A DNA stretch of 33,513 nt from Rhodobacter sp. GTDB taxonomy: Bacteria > Pseudomonadota > Alphaproteobacteria > Rhodobacterales > Rhodobacteraceae. The notes beneath the pieces are model-generated. The model did not search any database. It worked only from the letters and a program-made list of their open reading frames with translations, and was not told the origin of the DNA. How positions within the stretch are numbered: the stretch's first letter is position 1; each line of letters opens with the position of its first letter. The stretch spans positions 1 to 33,513 of the forward strand of contig JAJEAY010000010.1 in NCBI GenBank assembly GCA_022824145.1, read 5' to 3'. Shown in pieces: positions 8,769 through 17,168 of the stretch. The translations under genes and the position numbers were made by a program.

Positions 8769-9644
8769 TCAGATGAGCATTCGTGCCGGTTCCTTCAGGA
8801 GGGCACACAGATAATGGAGGAATCGCGCGGCTTCAGCGCCGTTGATCACGCGGTGGTCGTAGGTCAGGTCAAGTGGCAGCATGAATGCCGGTTCAAACGC
8901 TTCACCGTTCCACAGCGGTCTGGTCACGGCTTTTGAGATGCCGAGGATTGCGAGTTCCGGTGGGTTGATTATCGGCGTAAAGGCTTCCCCTCCGATGCCG
9001 CCGAGCGATGACACTGTCATCGAACCGCCACCCAACTCGTCGGGCCGAACTTTCCGGTTCCGTGCCCGCCCCGCGAGATCCGAGAGTTCTTCGGCGAGGG
9101 TGAAGACACCTTTCCGGTCCGCATTCCGAATGACCGGAACCATTAGGCCATGGGGCGTGTCGACGGCAACCCCAATGTTGACGTAGCTCTTCTTGATCAG
9201 GACCATGCCATCATGGCTCAGGGATGCGTTGAATTTCGGGAATTCGCGCAGCGCCCGCGCCATGGCCTTGATCTGGAACGCAAGCGCGGTAACCCGGATT
9301 CCCCGTCCCTCGGCCTCCGGGCCGATACTCCGCCGAAAGGCCTCAAGCACAGATATCTCAGCGCTGTCGTGGTGGGTTACGGACGGAACTGTCCGCGCCG
9401 CCGAAGTCAGGTTTTCGGCGGCAAGTCGGGCGAAACGGCTCAACGGCTCTTCGATTACAGGCCCGAAGGCCGAATGGTCTACGTCCCAAGCAGTCGTTTC
9501 CGATCCTTGTGGCCATCTGTTGCCGATTTGGATGTCCTCACGCAGAATTGTATTCCGCCCCAGCTTACGGGCAAGTTCCTTTAGATCAACGCCCTTCCTT
9601 GCAGCGAGGGCCCGGACAGAGGGGCTGGCAATCAAATCCGGCAT
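8769..9644 (-). CDS. 2-oxoacid dehydrogenase E2, catalytic acyltransferase domain without lipoyl domain
   Basis: E2 moves an acyl group from lipoyl-lysine to coenzyme A. This 291-residue protein starts with a peripheral-subunit-binding domain (SPSVRALAARKGVDLKEL; residues about 8-42) and continues with the chloramphenicol-acetyltransferase-like catalytic domain. The active-site motif is YDHRVINGAEAARF, with His264. The usual DxG aspartate position is Asn268, a change I also recall in some gammaproteobacterial pyruvate dehydrogenase E2s. There is no lipoyl domain; the carrier is encoded by the next gene upstream in the operon. ATG 9644 has an AGGA ribosome-binding site 5 nt away, and no in-frame upstream start adds a lipoyl domain. 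Confidence 0.92.
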   Translation of the reverse strand: MPDLIASPSVRALAARKGVDLKELARKLGRNTILREDIQIGNRWPQGSETTAWDVDHSAFGPVIEEPLSRFARLAAENLTSAARTVPSVTHHDSAEISVLEAFRRSIGPEAEGRGIRVTALAFQIKAMARALREFPKFNASLSHDGMVLIKKSYVNIGVAVDTPHGLMVPVIRNADRKGVFTLAEELSDLAGRARNRKVRPDELGGGSMTVSSLGGIGGEAFTPIINPPELAILGISKAVTRPLWNGEAFEPAFMLPLDLTYDHRVINGAEAARFLHYLCALLKEPARMLI

Positions 9645-9709
9645 GCCGGTCCTTGCCGCATTGCGGAGACATACTGGATTTTCTTGGATTCCTGCATGAC
9701 AGAGTCCTT

Positions 9710-10702
9710 TTAGAGAAGCTGCCGCAAGGGCGCTTCCAGCCGTTCCGCAAAGCCTGAAGTCAGGGCCAGCGCGGAACGGCTGCCCAAGGAACGGAGCTCA
9801 TAGTCCAACCGGACGAGGAACAGGCCGTGTCCGGAGGCAAGGGTCAGTGTTGGCGTGGTGGTGACCGATTGATGCACGGACGTCAGCCTTGTGCCGGTGA
9901 GGTCGCGCAGCACGAGGTCGGGATCTGGCAGTGCCTGTTGATCCGGCGGTTCCCGCCAGGGAATATCCGGGTCGACAAATGTGGCGGGGGCTTCTCCGAG
10001 CCGCTCGAGTCTGACGGCGATTCCTTCGTTGAATCCGGCCGCCCGGGCGGCGCCAGATGCCAGAACAGCAGCGAATTCACCTGTTGTGATGCCTTGGCCA
10101 TCCGACTGGAGTCTGGAGAGAGTCTTCAGGAACTCCGCATCCGACGCTATTGCCGTGATGCTGGGAGACGCTGCGGCGCTTTGATTCTCCTCGGAATACT
10201 CCAATACGTCGTCCGCATGTATCGGCTTGCCCAGCCCGTGGTTCCGCATCTGTCGCAGGTCAATGCCACGTTCAAGCGCCAGCCGTCTGGCCTTGGGCGA
10301 CGCCAGTATTCGTCCGCGTATCTCCGGTGCCGTTTCAGCCTCAGCCTTGGGCATTGCGTTTCCTGCGGGCAGCTGTTCGACAGCCGGGGGTTCGGTTCGC
10401 ACTGACTCGTTCACGTCGCCTGCAGTAGCTTCCGGCACGACAGAGTCGCCTTCGCCGCTGTCCGGCGTTTCGGAAATCAACGCGATCGTCTGGCCCACCG
10501 GGACGTCTTCCCCAGCCTGCGCGCGCACATCCGTCAGGTAGCCGGATCCTTGAGCTTCGACTTCCATCGTCGCTTTGTCTGTCTCGACTTCGAAGAGCAC
10601 GTCACCTTGATTGACTGAATCGCCCGGTGACTTATGCCATGCGACAACCTGGCCGCTGTCCTGCGCCATTCCAAGTGCAGGCATGATGACCTCAAGCGGC
10701 AT
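9710..10702 (-). CDS. Lipoyl-domain E2-like carrier with degenerate C-terminal acyltransferase-like region
   Basis: Residues 1-78 form a complete biotinyl/lipoyl domain with the modified lysine in ETDKATMEVEA (Lys43). A Pro/Ala/Glu-rich linker follows. Then comes a peripheral-subunit-binding domain (ILASPKARRLALERGIDL; about 132-170). The last 145 or so residues hold VRLERLGEAPATFVDP and VLRDLTGTRLTSV but no DHRxxxG catalytic motif, so this part cannot do normal E2 chemistry and looks like a worn copy of the catalytic fold. It overlaps E1 beta by 11 nt. With the following catalytic gene it makes up a split E2. E2 scaffold plus swinging-arm donor is the likely role, by inference. Confidence 0.88.
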   Translation of the reverse strand: MPLEVIMPALGMAQDSGQVVAWHKSPGDSVNQGDVLFEVETDKATMEVEAQGSGYLTDVRAQAGEDVPVGQTIALISETPDSGEGDSVVPEATAGDVNESVRTEPPAVEQLPAGNAMPKAEAETAPEIRGRILASPKARRLALERGIDLRQMRNHGLGKPIHADDVLEYSEENQSAAASPSITAIASDAEFLKTLSRLQSDGQGITTGEFAAVLASGAARAAGFNEGIAVRLERLGEAPATFVDPDIPWREPPDQQALPDPDLVLRDLTGTRLTSVHQSVTTTPTLTLASGHGLFLVRLDYELRSLGSRSALALTSGFAERLEAPLRQLL

Positions 10703-11702
10703 GGATCATCTCTCCCGAAAGCAGTCTTCGAGCGTTCCGGACTATGCCATCGGGAGTCGGTACAGTCAGATCTTCCAGTGCGGGCGAGAATGGAACCGGT
10801 ACGTCCATGGCTCCCATGCGCAGGACCGGGGCGTCCAGATGATAGAACGCCTGTTCGTTGATGCGGCTCGCGATTTCCGCAGTGACTCCGAAACTTTGGT
10901 GGCCTTCGTCTACGACGATGACCCTGCTGGTCTTCTTCGCAGACTTCAGAATGGTTGCATCGTCAAACGGCACGATGGTCCGCGGGTCTATCACCTCGGC
11001 ATATGCGCTGTCTTCAGCGGCCAGAATATCGGCGGCCTTCTGGCATTCCTGCACCATTGAGGACGTTCCCACCAGAGTGATGTCCGTTCCCTCCCGCAGA
11101 ACCTTGGCTTTCCCAAGGGAAATGAGGAATTCCTCTTCGGGCACCGCCGCCTTGTCCTGGTACATCAGCTTGTCCTCGAAGATCACGACGGGATTGTCAT
11201 CTCTGATCGCAGACTTCAGCATGCCTTTGGCTTCGTAGGCGGAGGAGGGCAGGGCGACCTTGAGCCCTGGAATATGGGCGACCAACGCGTGCAGGGATTG
11301 GGAATGCTGGGCTGCTGAACGGCGTGTGGCGCCAAGATTCGTTCTCAGGACAAGGGGTACGTTCAGCTTGCCCCCGGACATATAATGGGTTTTGGCCGCT
11401 TGGTTGCAGAGCTGGTCCATGACCAGATACAGAAAATCGCCGAACATCAGGTCGACTACCGGACGCATTCCGGTCATGGCCGCGCCAACTGCGATTCCCA
11501 TGAATCCGGGTTCGGCGATGGGTGTGTCGATAACGCGTTCTGTACCGAATTCCTCAACAAGTCCGGAGAGCACCTTGAATGGGGTTCCGGCCTCGGCGAC
11601 ATCTTCGCCGATGATGAATACCGAGCTGTCGCGGCGCATTTCCTCCGCGAGGGCTTCGTTAACCGCCTGGGAAAGTGTGATCTCGCGCATCATCCCGCTC
11701 AT
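10692..11702 (-). CDS. 2-oxoacid/acetoin dehydrogenase E1 component, beta subunit
   Basis: This beta half of the thiamine-diphosphate E1 resembles AcoB, PdhB and BkdB. The 336-residue product has the transketolase-like pyrimidine-binding domain (MREITLSQAVNEALAEEM..., GEDVAEAGTPFKV, DTPIAEPGFMGIAVGAAM) and the C-terminal transketolase domain (VIDPRTIVPFDDATILKSAKKT, VVDEGHQSFGVTAEIA). ATG 11702 overlaps the E1 alpha stop by one base (TAATG). Two further in-frame ATGs at 11693 and 11690 could serve instead. The gene context (alpha, beta, lipoyl E2, catalytic E2) supports a full decarboxylating complex, but E3 is missing locally and would have to be shared. Confidence 0.94.
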   Translation of the reverse strand: MSGMMREITLSQAVNEALAEEMRRDSSVFIIGEDVAEAGTPFKVLSGLVEEFGTERVIDTPIAEPGFMGIAVGAAMTGMRPVVDLMFGDFLYLVMDQLCNQAAKTHYMSGGKLNVPLVLRTNLGATRRSAAQHSQSLHALVAHIPGLKVALPSSAYEAKGMLKSAIRDDNPVVIFEDKLMYQDKAAVPEEEFLISLGKAKVLREGTDITLVGTSSMVQECQKAADILAAEDSAYAEVIDPRTIVPFDDATILKSAKKTSRVIVVDEGHQSFGVTAEIASRINEQAFYHLDAPVLRMGAMDVPVPFSPALEDLTVPTPDGIVRNARRLLSGEMIHAA

Positions 11703-12703
11703 TATGCTGTAGCATGCGCTACGTCAGTGAAGACATGCATATCCACTTCCGGTCCCGCAGGGTAGGGTGCTGACAGCGCGTATTCCACAGCAGCCTCGGC
11801 ATCCTTGCGGATCTCTTCACTTATCGCGCCGAGCTCTTCTTCGGTCGCGATTCCTTCGTCAATCAGTCTTTCTCCAAATATCCTGATTGGATCGCGGTTT
11901 TCCCGCCAGTGCCGCTCTTCCACCTTGGTGCGGTAGTATTCCCTGTTTATGTCGCCGACGTGGTGGCCGTGGTAGCGGTAGGTCATCAATTCGATGAAGA
12001 ACGGTCCCTCGCCAGTTCGGCAGCGGTCCACAAGCCTCTGCGCAAGGGAATTGACCGCAAGCACGTCCTGCCCATCGACTTGGTGCGCCTCGATGCCAAA
12101 TGCCTCGGCGCGCGCCTGGATTTCGCCGGCTGCGATTTCGGAAGTCTTTGTATATTCCGAGTAACCGTTATTTTCGCAGGCATAGATAACCGGAAGCTTC
12201 CAGAGCGCAGCCATGTTCATGACCTCGTACATCAGCCCCTGCGCCGTCGCTCCGTCGCCGAAGAAGCAGACCGTAACGTCATCCTTGCCCTGCATCCTGG
12301 CTGAAAGCGCCGACCCGGTCGCGATTCCCATGGAACCGCCGACAATCGCGTTGGCTCCAAGATTGCCGTTGGACTGGTCCGCGATATGCATCGATCCGCC
12401 TTTGCCACGGCAATATCCCTCTTCCTTGCCCAGAAGTTCGCAGAACATCTCTCTGAATGCCGCGCCTTTGGCCACGCAATGCCCGTGACCTCGATGGGTT
12501 GAAGTGATTCTGTCTGTGACTCTCAGGGCGTCGCATATTCCTACGGCAACCGCCTCCTCGCCGGAATACATATGGGTTAGACCGGGCATCTTCGCCGAGA
12601 GATACAGCTGGTTAGCGTTGTCTTCGAATGTGCGGATTCGCACCATCTGCCGGTACATCCGGAGATAGTCCGCGACATTCGACTTCAGATTGGCCCGTCC
12701 CAT
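11702..12703 (-). CDS. 2-oxoacid/acetoin dehydrogenase E1 component, alpha subunit
   Basis: This subunit binds thiamine diphosphate and magnesium. The 333-residue protein has the E1 alpha pattern YSGEEAVAVGICDAL, STHRGHGHCVAKG, GRGKGGSMHIAD (as CRGKGGSMHIAD) and the TPP motif FFGDGATAQG followed by YACENNGYSEYT. It is typical of AcoA/PdhA-like proteins of 320-340 residues. The start follows an AGGAG site 11 nt upstream and lies 34 nt after the stop of the M24 hydrolase gene. The true 2-oxo substrate (pyruvate, acetoin or a branched or aromatic keto acid) cannot be decided from sequence alone. Confidence 0.94.
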   Translation of the reverse strand: MGRANLKSNVADYLRMYRQMVRIRTFEDNANQLYLSAKMPGLTHMYSGEEAVAVGICDALRVTDRITSTHRGHGHCVAKGAAFREMFCELLGKEEGYCRGKGGSMHIADQSNGNLGANAIVGGSMGIATGSALSARMQGKDDVTVCFFGDGATAQGLMYEVMNMAALWKLPVIYACENNGYSEYTKTSEIAAGEIQARAEAFGIEAHQVDGQDVLAVNSLAQRLVDRCRTGEGPFFIELMTYRYHGHHVGDINREYYRTKVEERHWRENRDPIRIFGERLIDEGIATEEELGAISEEIRKDAEAAVEYALSAPYPAGPEVDMHVFTDVAHATA

Positions 12704-12737
12704 GGCTCGCTCGTCTCCTGGTGCGCCGTGCTTGATG

Positions 12738-14036
12738 TCAGTAGCGGTGGGATATCGGCAGTTCTTCGGCCGGAAACAGGCTGATCACCTCACAGCCCCT
12801 GTCGGTTACCACGACTTCCTCTTCGATCCTCGCTGCCGAGAAACCGTCGCTTGCCGGACAGTAGGTCTCGAGCGCGAACACCATACCGGTCTGGATCTCC
12901 ATTGGGTTGTCGAGGCTGACGGCCCGGCTGATGATCGGCCGCTCGTGGAGCGCCAGCCCAAGCCCGTGGCCGAACTGCAGGCCGAAAGCGGAAAGCTCGT
13001 CCGGAAATCCGTATTCCTGCGCCGCTGGCCACAGCCCGGCAACATGGTCAGTCGTCACCCCCGGCTTGATCGCGTTGATCGCCGCGTCAAGCCATTCGCG
13101 GCATTTGACGTAGGCGTCATGCTGCGACGGAGTCGCCATGCCGATGTTGAAGGTACGGTAGTAGCATGTCCGATACCCTTGATAGGACTGGAGAATATCG
13201 AAGAATGCCTGGTCTCCTGGCCGGAACAGACGATCCGTGAAATTGTGTGGATGCGGGTTGCAGCGCTCGCCCGAGATCGCGTTGATCGCCTCGACGTCGT
13301 CAGATCCCATTTCGTAGAGCAGTTTGTTGGCGAGTGCGACGATGTCGTTCTCCCGGACGCCCGGCTTCAGCTGTTCGTAGATCATGTGATAGACGCCGTC
13401 GACCATGCTGGCCGCCTGCGTCAGAAGCTGGATTTCGTCCCAGTTCTTGATTTCCCGGGCCGAGAGCATGATCTGCTGGCCGTCAACTACGTTCAGGCCT
13501 GCTTCCTGCAGCGCATGGAACATCGCGGTTTCAGCGTAATCCACACCTACCGGCATATCAATCATGCCGGCATCCCGGATCAGGCCGGCGATTTCTTCCG
13601 CATAGTGTTTCATCAGGCCGAATGAGGGTGGAATCGTACCCCTCATTCCGACGACGCCTGCGCGGCAGTGATCAGGTTCCAGCCAGTCGGAATATTTCCT
13701 GTGGTGCACGGCCGCAGATCCGAAGTCCCAGACATAAGGTGAGTCGTCGCCGGTCAGAAGGCAGAACCTGCACATCTTGTCACGTTCCCATTCGCCGATC
13801 TTCGTCGCGGAAACGTAGCGGATGTTGTTGACGTCAAACAGCAGGAGCGTTCCGCAGTCCGATGCCTTGAGAGCCTCCCGCGTTCGGCTCAGCCGATACC
13901 GTCGCAGGCGATCATGGTCGACGCGGCGCTCGAAGTCGACGGAGGTATGGCCCCATGCGGGCAGCCGTCCCTCCCAGTTCCAATTTGGATCGAGATCGAC
14001 GGGTTTCAGGACATTCGGTGTGAGGGCCTGGTTCAT
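12738..14036 (-). CDS. M24 (pita-bread fold) hydrolase, Xaa-Pro-peptidase/DddP-like
   Basis: The 432-residue protein has the creatinase-type N-terminal domain (LLLFDVNNIRYVSATKIGEW) and the C-terminal pita-bread domain. The domain order and N-terminal pattern resemble DddP DMSP lyases and Xaa-Pro aminopeptidase relatives. Of the usual five metal ligands I find Asp (FFDILQ), His (FGHGLGLALHE), Glu (FALETYCP) and Glu (RIEEEVVV). The second Asp position reads Cys (GYRTCYYRTF), so metal use or chemistry may differ. ATG 14036 is chosen over 14048: it has GGAG 6 nt upstream and starts one base after the stop of the preceding small ORF. It lies in the catabolic operon before E1 alpha. Amide, peptide or DMSP-like substrates are all possible. 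Confidence 0.85.
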   Translation of the reverse strand: MNQALTPNVLKPVDLDPNWNWEGRLPAWGHTSVDFERRVDHDRLRRYRLSRTREALKASDCGTLLLFDVNNIRYVSATKIGEWERDKMCRFCLLTGDDSPYVWDFGSAAVHHRKYSDWLEPDHCRAGVVGMRGTIPPSFGLMKHYAEEIAGLIRDAGMIDMPVGVDYAETAMFHALQEAGLNVVDGQQIMLSAREIKNWDEIQLLTQAASMVDGVYHMIYEQLKPGVRENDIVALANKLLYEMGSDDVEAINAISGERCNPHPHNFTDRLFRPGDQAFFDILQSYQGYRTCYYRTFNIGMATPSQHDAYVKCREWLDAAINAIKPGVTTDHVAGLWPAAQEYGFPDELSAFGLQFGHGLGLALHERPIISRAVSLDNPMEIQTGMVFALETYCPASDGFSAARIEEEVVVTDRGCEVISLFPAEELPISHRY

Positions 14037-14037
14037 T

Positions 14038-14442
14038 CTATTCTCCATATATGTCTGTTTGTGTGGTCAATTGGAGATGGAGCGGCCATGCTCCGGCCGA
14101 CTGTGCCTCTGGCTGAGGACCGGATCTGTCTGACCGGACCTCCTGAGGCGCGGAATTCGTCTGGATCCACGGATCCCAATCCACCGCAGCCCAGTCAGCC
14201 GACCGGTTACGGTAGCTGCAGGGCCGGTTCATCACGACATCGGCAACATCCTTTGCCAAATCCAGCGTGACCGAGCCAGAAACCGGCCTGGCTGACCACT
14301 CCGCGTGGTTCGGTTTTGTCGCCCCCCTGTCGAAACTTTCACCTCCGGCGAAGGCCGGGCATTCCATGCGACGGGAAATGTCCTGCACCGACCTGCTTTC
14401 CGCTGCAGCCCACATATAGACAAAGGTGCCTTCTTTGGTCAC
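14038..14442 (-). CDS. Small coupled ORF of unknown function
   Basis: This 134-codon frame starts at a GTG that overlaps the glutathione transferase stop (GTGA), with GGAGG 7 nt upstream. It ends one base before the ATG of the M24 gene. Tight coupling at both ends argues for translation. I recognise no family. The middle has GSVTLDLAKDVADVVMNRPC and a tryptophan-rich DWAAVDWDPW segment. The C-terminal third is polar, Gln/Ser/Pro-rich and looks less protein-like. There is no signal peptide or membrane segment. It could be a genuine small gene, or the decayed remainder of a larger gene between its neighbours. Confidence 0.45.
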   Translation of the reverse strand: MTKEGTFVYMWAAAESRSVQDISRRMECPAFAGGESFDRGATKPNHAEWSARPVSGSVTLDLAKDVADVVMNRPCSYRNRSADWAAVDWDPWIQTNSAPQEVRSDRSGPQPEAQSAGAWPLHLQLTTQTDIYGE

Positions 14443-15254
14443 CCCCGGGCCTCCGATCCGCTTTCGCCATAGCTACTGCCCATCGTTCCTGCGGCCTTCA
14501 GCTCCGCGAGGTGGGGGTATTTTTCGGTCAGGAGCGCACCGTGATAGTAGGTACTGCCGAAGGACGGCGTGGCGCGGATTCGGTCGAGCCAGGCGCTGAC
14601 GGCAGGTGTTTTGTCCCAAAGGTGGCCAAGGTTGATGTCGTCCATGCGCACGATGACCGGCATGGCCGCCAGATCGGCCAGGCTGACCCGTGCTCCCAGA
14701 AGCCAAGGACCGCCGCTCTCGCTAAGCCAGACTCCCATCCGTTCAAGGCCGCGGCGCAGACGGCCCATCGCCTCGTCCATGTCCGCCTTTGGAAAGCCGG
14801 TGCGGCCCATACGCATCAGGAACTCGCGCCGCAAAGGCTTGCTGTCGCAAAGAGCCTGGAATTCATCCTCGGACATGGCCTGGAAATGCGGAAGAAACGC
14901 CAGATTGTAGGACGGAATTCGAATTGCCGGGGTAGGAACCTCATCGATGAACCGCATCATCGCCCGCATCTGCGCTGCCTTCTGCGGTTCCGCTGGACGC
15001 ATCGGTTCGGTGTCCGGCAGGATGTCCTCCAGATACTCCAGAATTACCGAACTGTCGACGACGGCGGCACCGTTATGGACCAGTGTCGGAACGACACCAT
15101 TGGGATTGATCGCCAGATAGTCCGGTCGAAGCTGGTCCCCCGAGAACAGATCGAGCCTGTGTTCCTCGAATTTCTGTCCCTTGGCGTGAAGCGCGTATCT
15201 CACGCGCTGGCTGCAGGTTGACTGCGGGGCGTTGTAGAGAACGAAACCGTCCAT
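14439..15254 (-). CDS. Glutathione S-transferase family protein, etherase (LigF)-like
   Basis: The 271-residue product has a thioredoxin-fold N-terminal domain (VLYNAPQSTCSQRVRYALHAKG) and the glutathione-binding NPNGVVPTLVHNGAAVVDSSVILEYLED region, with the cis-Pro and the E/D-S pair. An all-helical C-terminal domain carries the N-capping-like WLLGARVSLADLAA. The pattern MRPAEPQKAAQMR, MSEDEF and RTGFPKADMDEAM resembles the LigF/beta-etherase group as I remember it, which cleaves aryl ethers; this is by-eye similarity. ATG 15254 lies 4 nt after the livM stop; the longer open frame would run into livM. It is part of the liv-led operon and may handle the imported compound or a reactive intermediate. 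Confidence 0.85.
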   Translation of the reverse strand: MDGFVLYNAPQSTCSQRVRYALHAKGQKFEEHRLDLFSGDQLRPDYLAINPNGVVPTLVHNGAAVVDSSVILEYLEDILPDTEPMRPAEPQKAAQMRAMMRFIDEVPTPAIRIPSYNLAFLPHFQAMSEDEFQALCDSKPLRREFLMRMGRTGFPKADMDEAMGRLRRGLERMGVWLSESGGPWLLGARVSLADLAAMPVIVRMDDINLGHLWDKTPAVSAWLDRIRATPSFGSTYYHGALLTEKYPHLAELKAAGTMGSSYGESGSEARG

Positions 15255-15258
15255 CGCT

Positions 15259-16293
15259 TCAATCCCAGTTGAGGACACGCGGCAGTTTCCTGTGTTTCGC
15301 AAGCGTGCCAACGATTCCGAGCGGAAAGAACATCAGCGCAAGCATCATGATCAGTCCGGTCGCGAGGATATTGATCTCCGAAGCGCCAAGCGTCGCCACG
15401 AAGAATTCATTGAAAGCGACGATAAGTATGGCGCCGATGACCGGACCGGCGATCGTGCCCTTGCCGCCGAGAATGCACATCAGAACCATGTTTACCGAAA
15501 TCAGGATGACGAGGAAAATGTTGGGCCGGATATAGGTCAGATATTCGCCCCAGACGGCTCCAGCCATTCCGACGAAGAAAGCCGAGATTGCGAAGGCAAG
15601 GACTTTGTAGAACCGGGTATCGATTCCGGCGCTCTCGCTCTTGATCTCGTCCTTGGATATCGCCCGCAGGCCGAGCCCGAACTTCGAGTGCCGAATGCGG
15701 TAGGAGGCCCAGACCGCGAAAGCGGCCATTACTACGAAGGCGTAGTAATAAGGGAGTTTCGCCCATTGAACGGGAAGATCGTTTGCCTTCAGCGAGACGC
15801 CGGCCGCGCCGCCCACGAAGTCCCAGTTCTCAAAAAGAATCCTGAATATCATCACCAGCGCCAGAGACGAGATGATGAAGGATGGGCCTCTCACCCGCAG
15901 CGTTATCAGGCCGATCAGATAGCCCAGCGCGCCGGCGGCCAGCCCAGCCAGCGGCGCCAATGCGATGGTGGAGATGCCGTAGCGGGCGAAAATCATTCCG
16001 GCAAAGTAGCCGCCGACCGCGAAAAACACGTTATGGCCAAGCGAGATGTAACCGGCGAAGCCCCCAAGAATGTTCCATCCCGAAGCCATAACCACATAGC
16101 AGGCCGTGTAGAGCAGGAGGTGCAGAACATAGTTGTAATTACCGACGAACTGAAGTGCGGGAAACGCAAGAAGTACGGCAAGGACAGTCAGAGGAAACCA
16201 AGGCGCGCGCACTGTGTCGGCCGCTGCTGCGAGCGATTCGTTGTAGGCGCGGCGCTGCTGCAGAATATCCGAAGTGTTCTGGACAGACATCAT
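15259..16293 (-). CDS. livM: Branched-chain amino acid-type ABC transporter permease LivM
   Basis: This integral membrane permease of a Liv/HAAT-family importer has 344 residues. An N-terminal cytoplasmic segment of about 30 residues is followed by about eight to ten hydrophobic helices, including WNILGGFAGYISLGHNVFFAVGGY (the family GGxxGxxSLGH element) and FGLGLRAISKDEIKSESAGI (the ATPase-contact loop). ATG 16293 overlaps the livH stop by 4 nt (ATGA). This family also imports aromatic acids, ureas and amides, so the name does not fix the substrate. The operon enzymes point to a catabolic substrate instead of leucine. Confidence 0.93.
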   Translation of the reverse strand: MMSVQNTSDILQQRRAYNESLAAAADTVRAPWFPLTVLAVLLAFPALQFVGNYNYVLHLLLYTACYVVMASGWNILGGFAGYISLGHNVFFAVGGYFAGMIFARYGISTIALAPLAGLAAGALGYLIGLITLRVRGPSFIISSLALVMIFRILFENWDFVGGAAGVSLKANDLPVQWAKLPYYYAFVVMAAFAVWASYRIRHSKFGLGLRAISKDEIKSESAGIDTRFYKVLAFAISAFFVGMAGAVWGEYLTYIRPNIFLVILISVNMVLMCILGGKGTIAGPVIGAILIVAFNEFFVATLGASEINILATGLIMMLALMFFPLGIVGTLAKHRKLPRVLNWD

Positions 16294-17168
16294 GCAAGCT
16301 CCGGTTTTTCGCCGAAGATTCCCTGTGGCCGCACAAGCAGGACGACGAAGAGCGCAACGAAGAACGTTAGAGTCGACCAGGTGGCGCCGAAGAAAAATCC
16401 AACATAGGCCGCGACCGTGGAAAGTATGAAAGCGGCTAGAACGGTTCCGAGAATCGACCCCATGCCGCCCAGCACGACGAGTGACATCAGAACCGCGATC
16501 CATTCCCAGTGCTTTGCCGGGAAGAATGAGAATACAAAAGACACCAGGGATCCTGCCGCACCGGCCAGGCCGACACCGATGGCAAAACTGACAAGACCGA
16601 CGAAGTTGACATTGACTCCCAGGAGTTCGGCGGCTTCCCGGTTCTGCGTGGTCGCCCGGATTGCGTAGCCAAACCTGGAGAACTTGAGAAACAGCGCAAG
16701 GCTTCCGATCAGCGCAAGCGATACAAGGCCGGCGTAGAGCTGACCTTTCGGGATGAACACCGAACCGATGAAGAATGCGTCGGTGGCGTAGTCCGGAGAC
16801 GTCACCCTCTGGGTATTGGTGAATGCCCCTCCCAGCCCGCCTTCAACCACCATGGCGAGGGCAAACGTGAGAAGCACCGTCATTTCCGAGTACTTCGCTG
16901 AACGCGCTTCGCGTTCGAAAACGAGCCGATAGAGGATCACGCCTGTCGCAGCCAGGATTGCGGCGGCGGCCGGAAGTGTGGCAAGCGGGTCGGCGCCAAG
17001 CAGACGGAATGCCCAGTAAGCGACGTATGCACCGGCCATGATCAGGGAGGGATGTGCCAGATTGACGATTCGCATTACGCCGAACACCAGGCTCAGCCCC
17101 GCTCCCATCAAGGCATACACGCCTCCAAGGGCGAGGCCCAGCACGAGAATCTGAATCAGTTCCGCCAT
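16290..17168 (-). CDS. livH: Branched-chain amino acid-type ABC transporter permease LivH
   Basis: This second permease of the importer has 292 residues from ATG 17168, which overlaps the livF stop by one base (TGATG). The sequence shows the LivH hallmark GLALGGVYALMGAGLSLVFGVMRIVNLAHPSL at the N-terminus (GxxxGxxYALxxxGL), the EAA-like loop FGYAIRATTQNREAAELLGV and the ILSTVAAYVGFFFG end segment. About eight hydrophobic helices are visible. It forms the transmembrane channel with LivM. The TTG three bases further upstream is not preferred. Confidence 0.93.
   Translation of the reverse strand: MAELIQILVLGLALGGVYALMGAGLSLVFGVMRIVNLAHPSLIMAGAYVAYWAFRLLGADPLATLPAAAAILAATGVILYRLVFEREARSAKYSEMTVLLTFALAMVVEGGLGGAFTNTQRVTSPDYATDAFFIGSVFIPKGQLYAGLVSLALIGSLALFLKFSRFGYAIRATTQNREAAELLGVNVNFVGLVSFAIGVGLAGAAGSLVSFVFSFFPAKHWEWIAVLMSLVVLGGMGSILGTVLAAFILSTVAAYVGFFFGATWSTLTFFVALFVVLLVRPQGIFGEKPELA

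Noticed and set aside
12690-13625. 311-codon plus-strand frame opposite the M24 hydrolase
   Set aside because: Shadow of a well-supported gene; no recognisable domain.
14316-16407. Long plus-strand frames opposite the GST and livM genes
   Set aside because: They mirror real minus-strand genes, have biased Arg/Asp/His-rich composition and no ribosome-binding sites.
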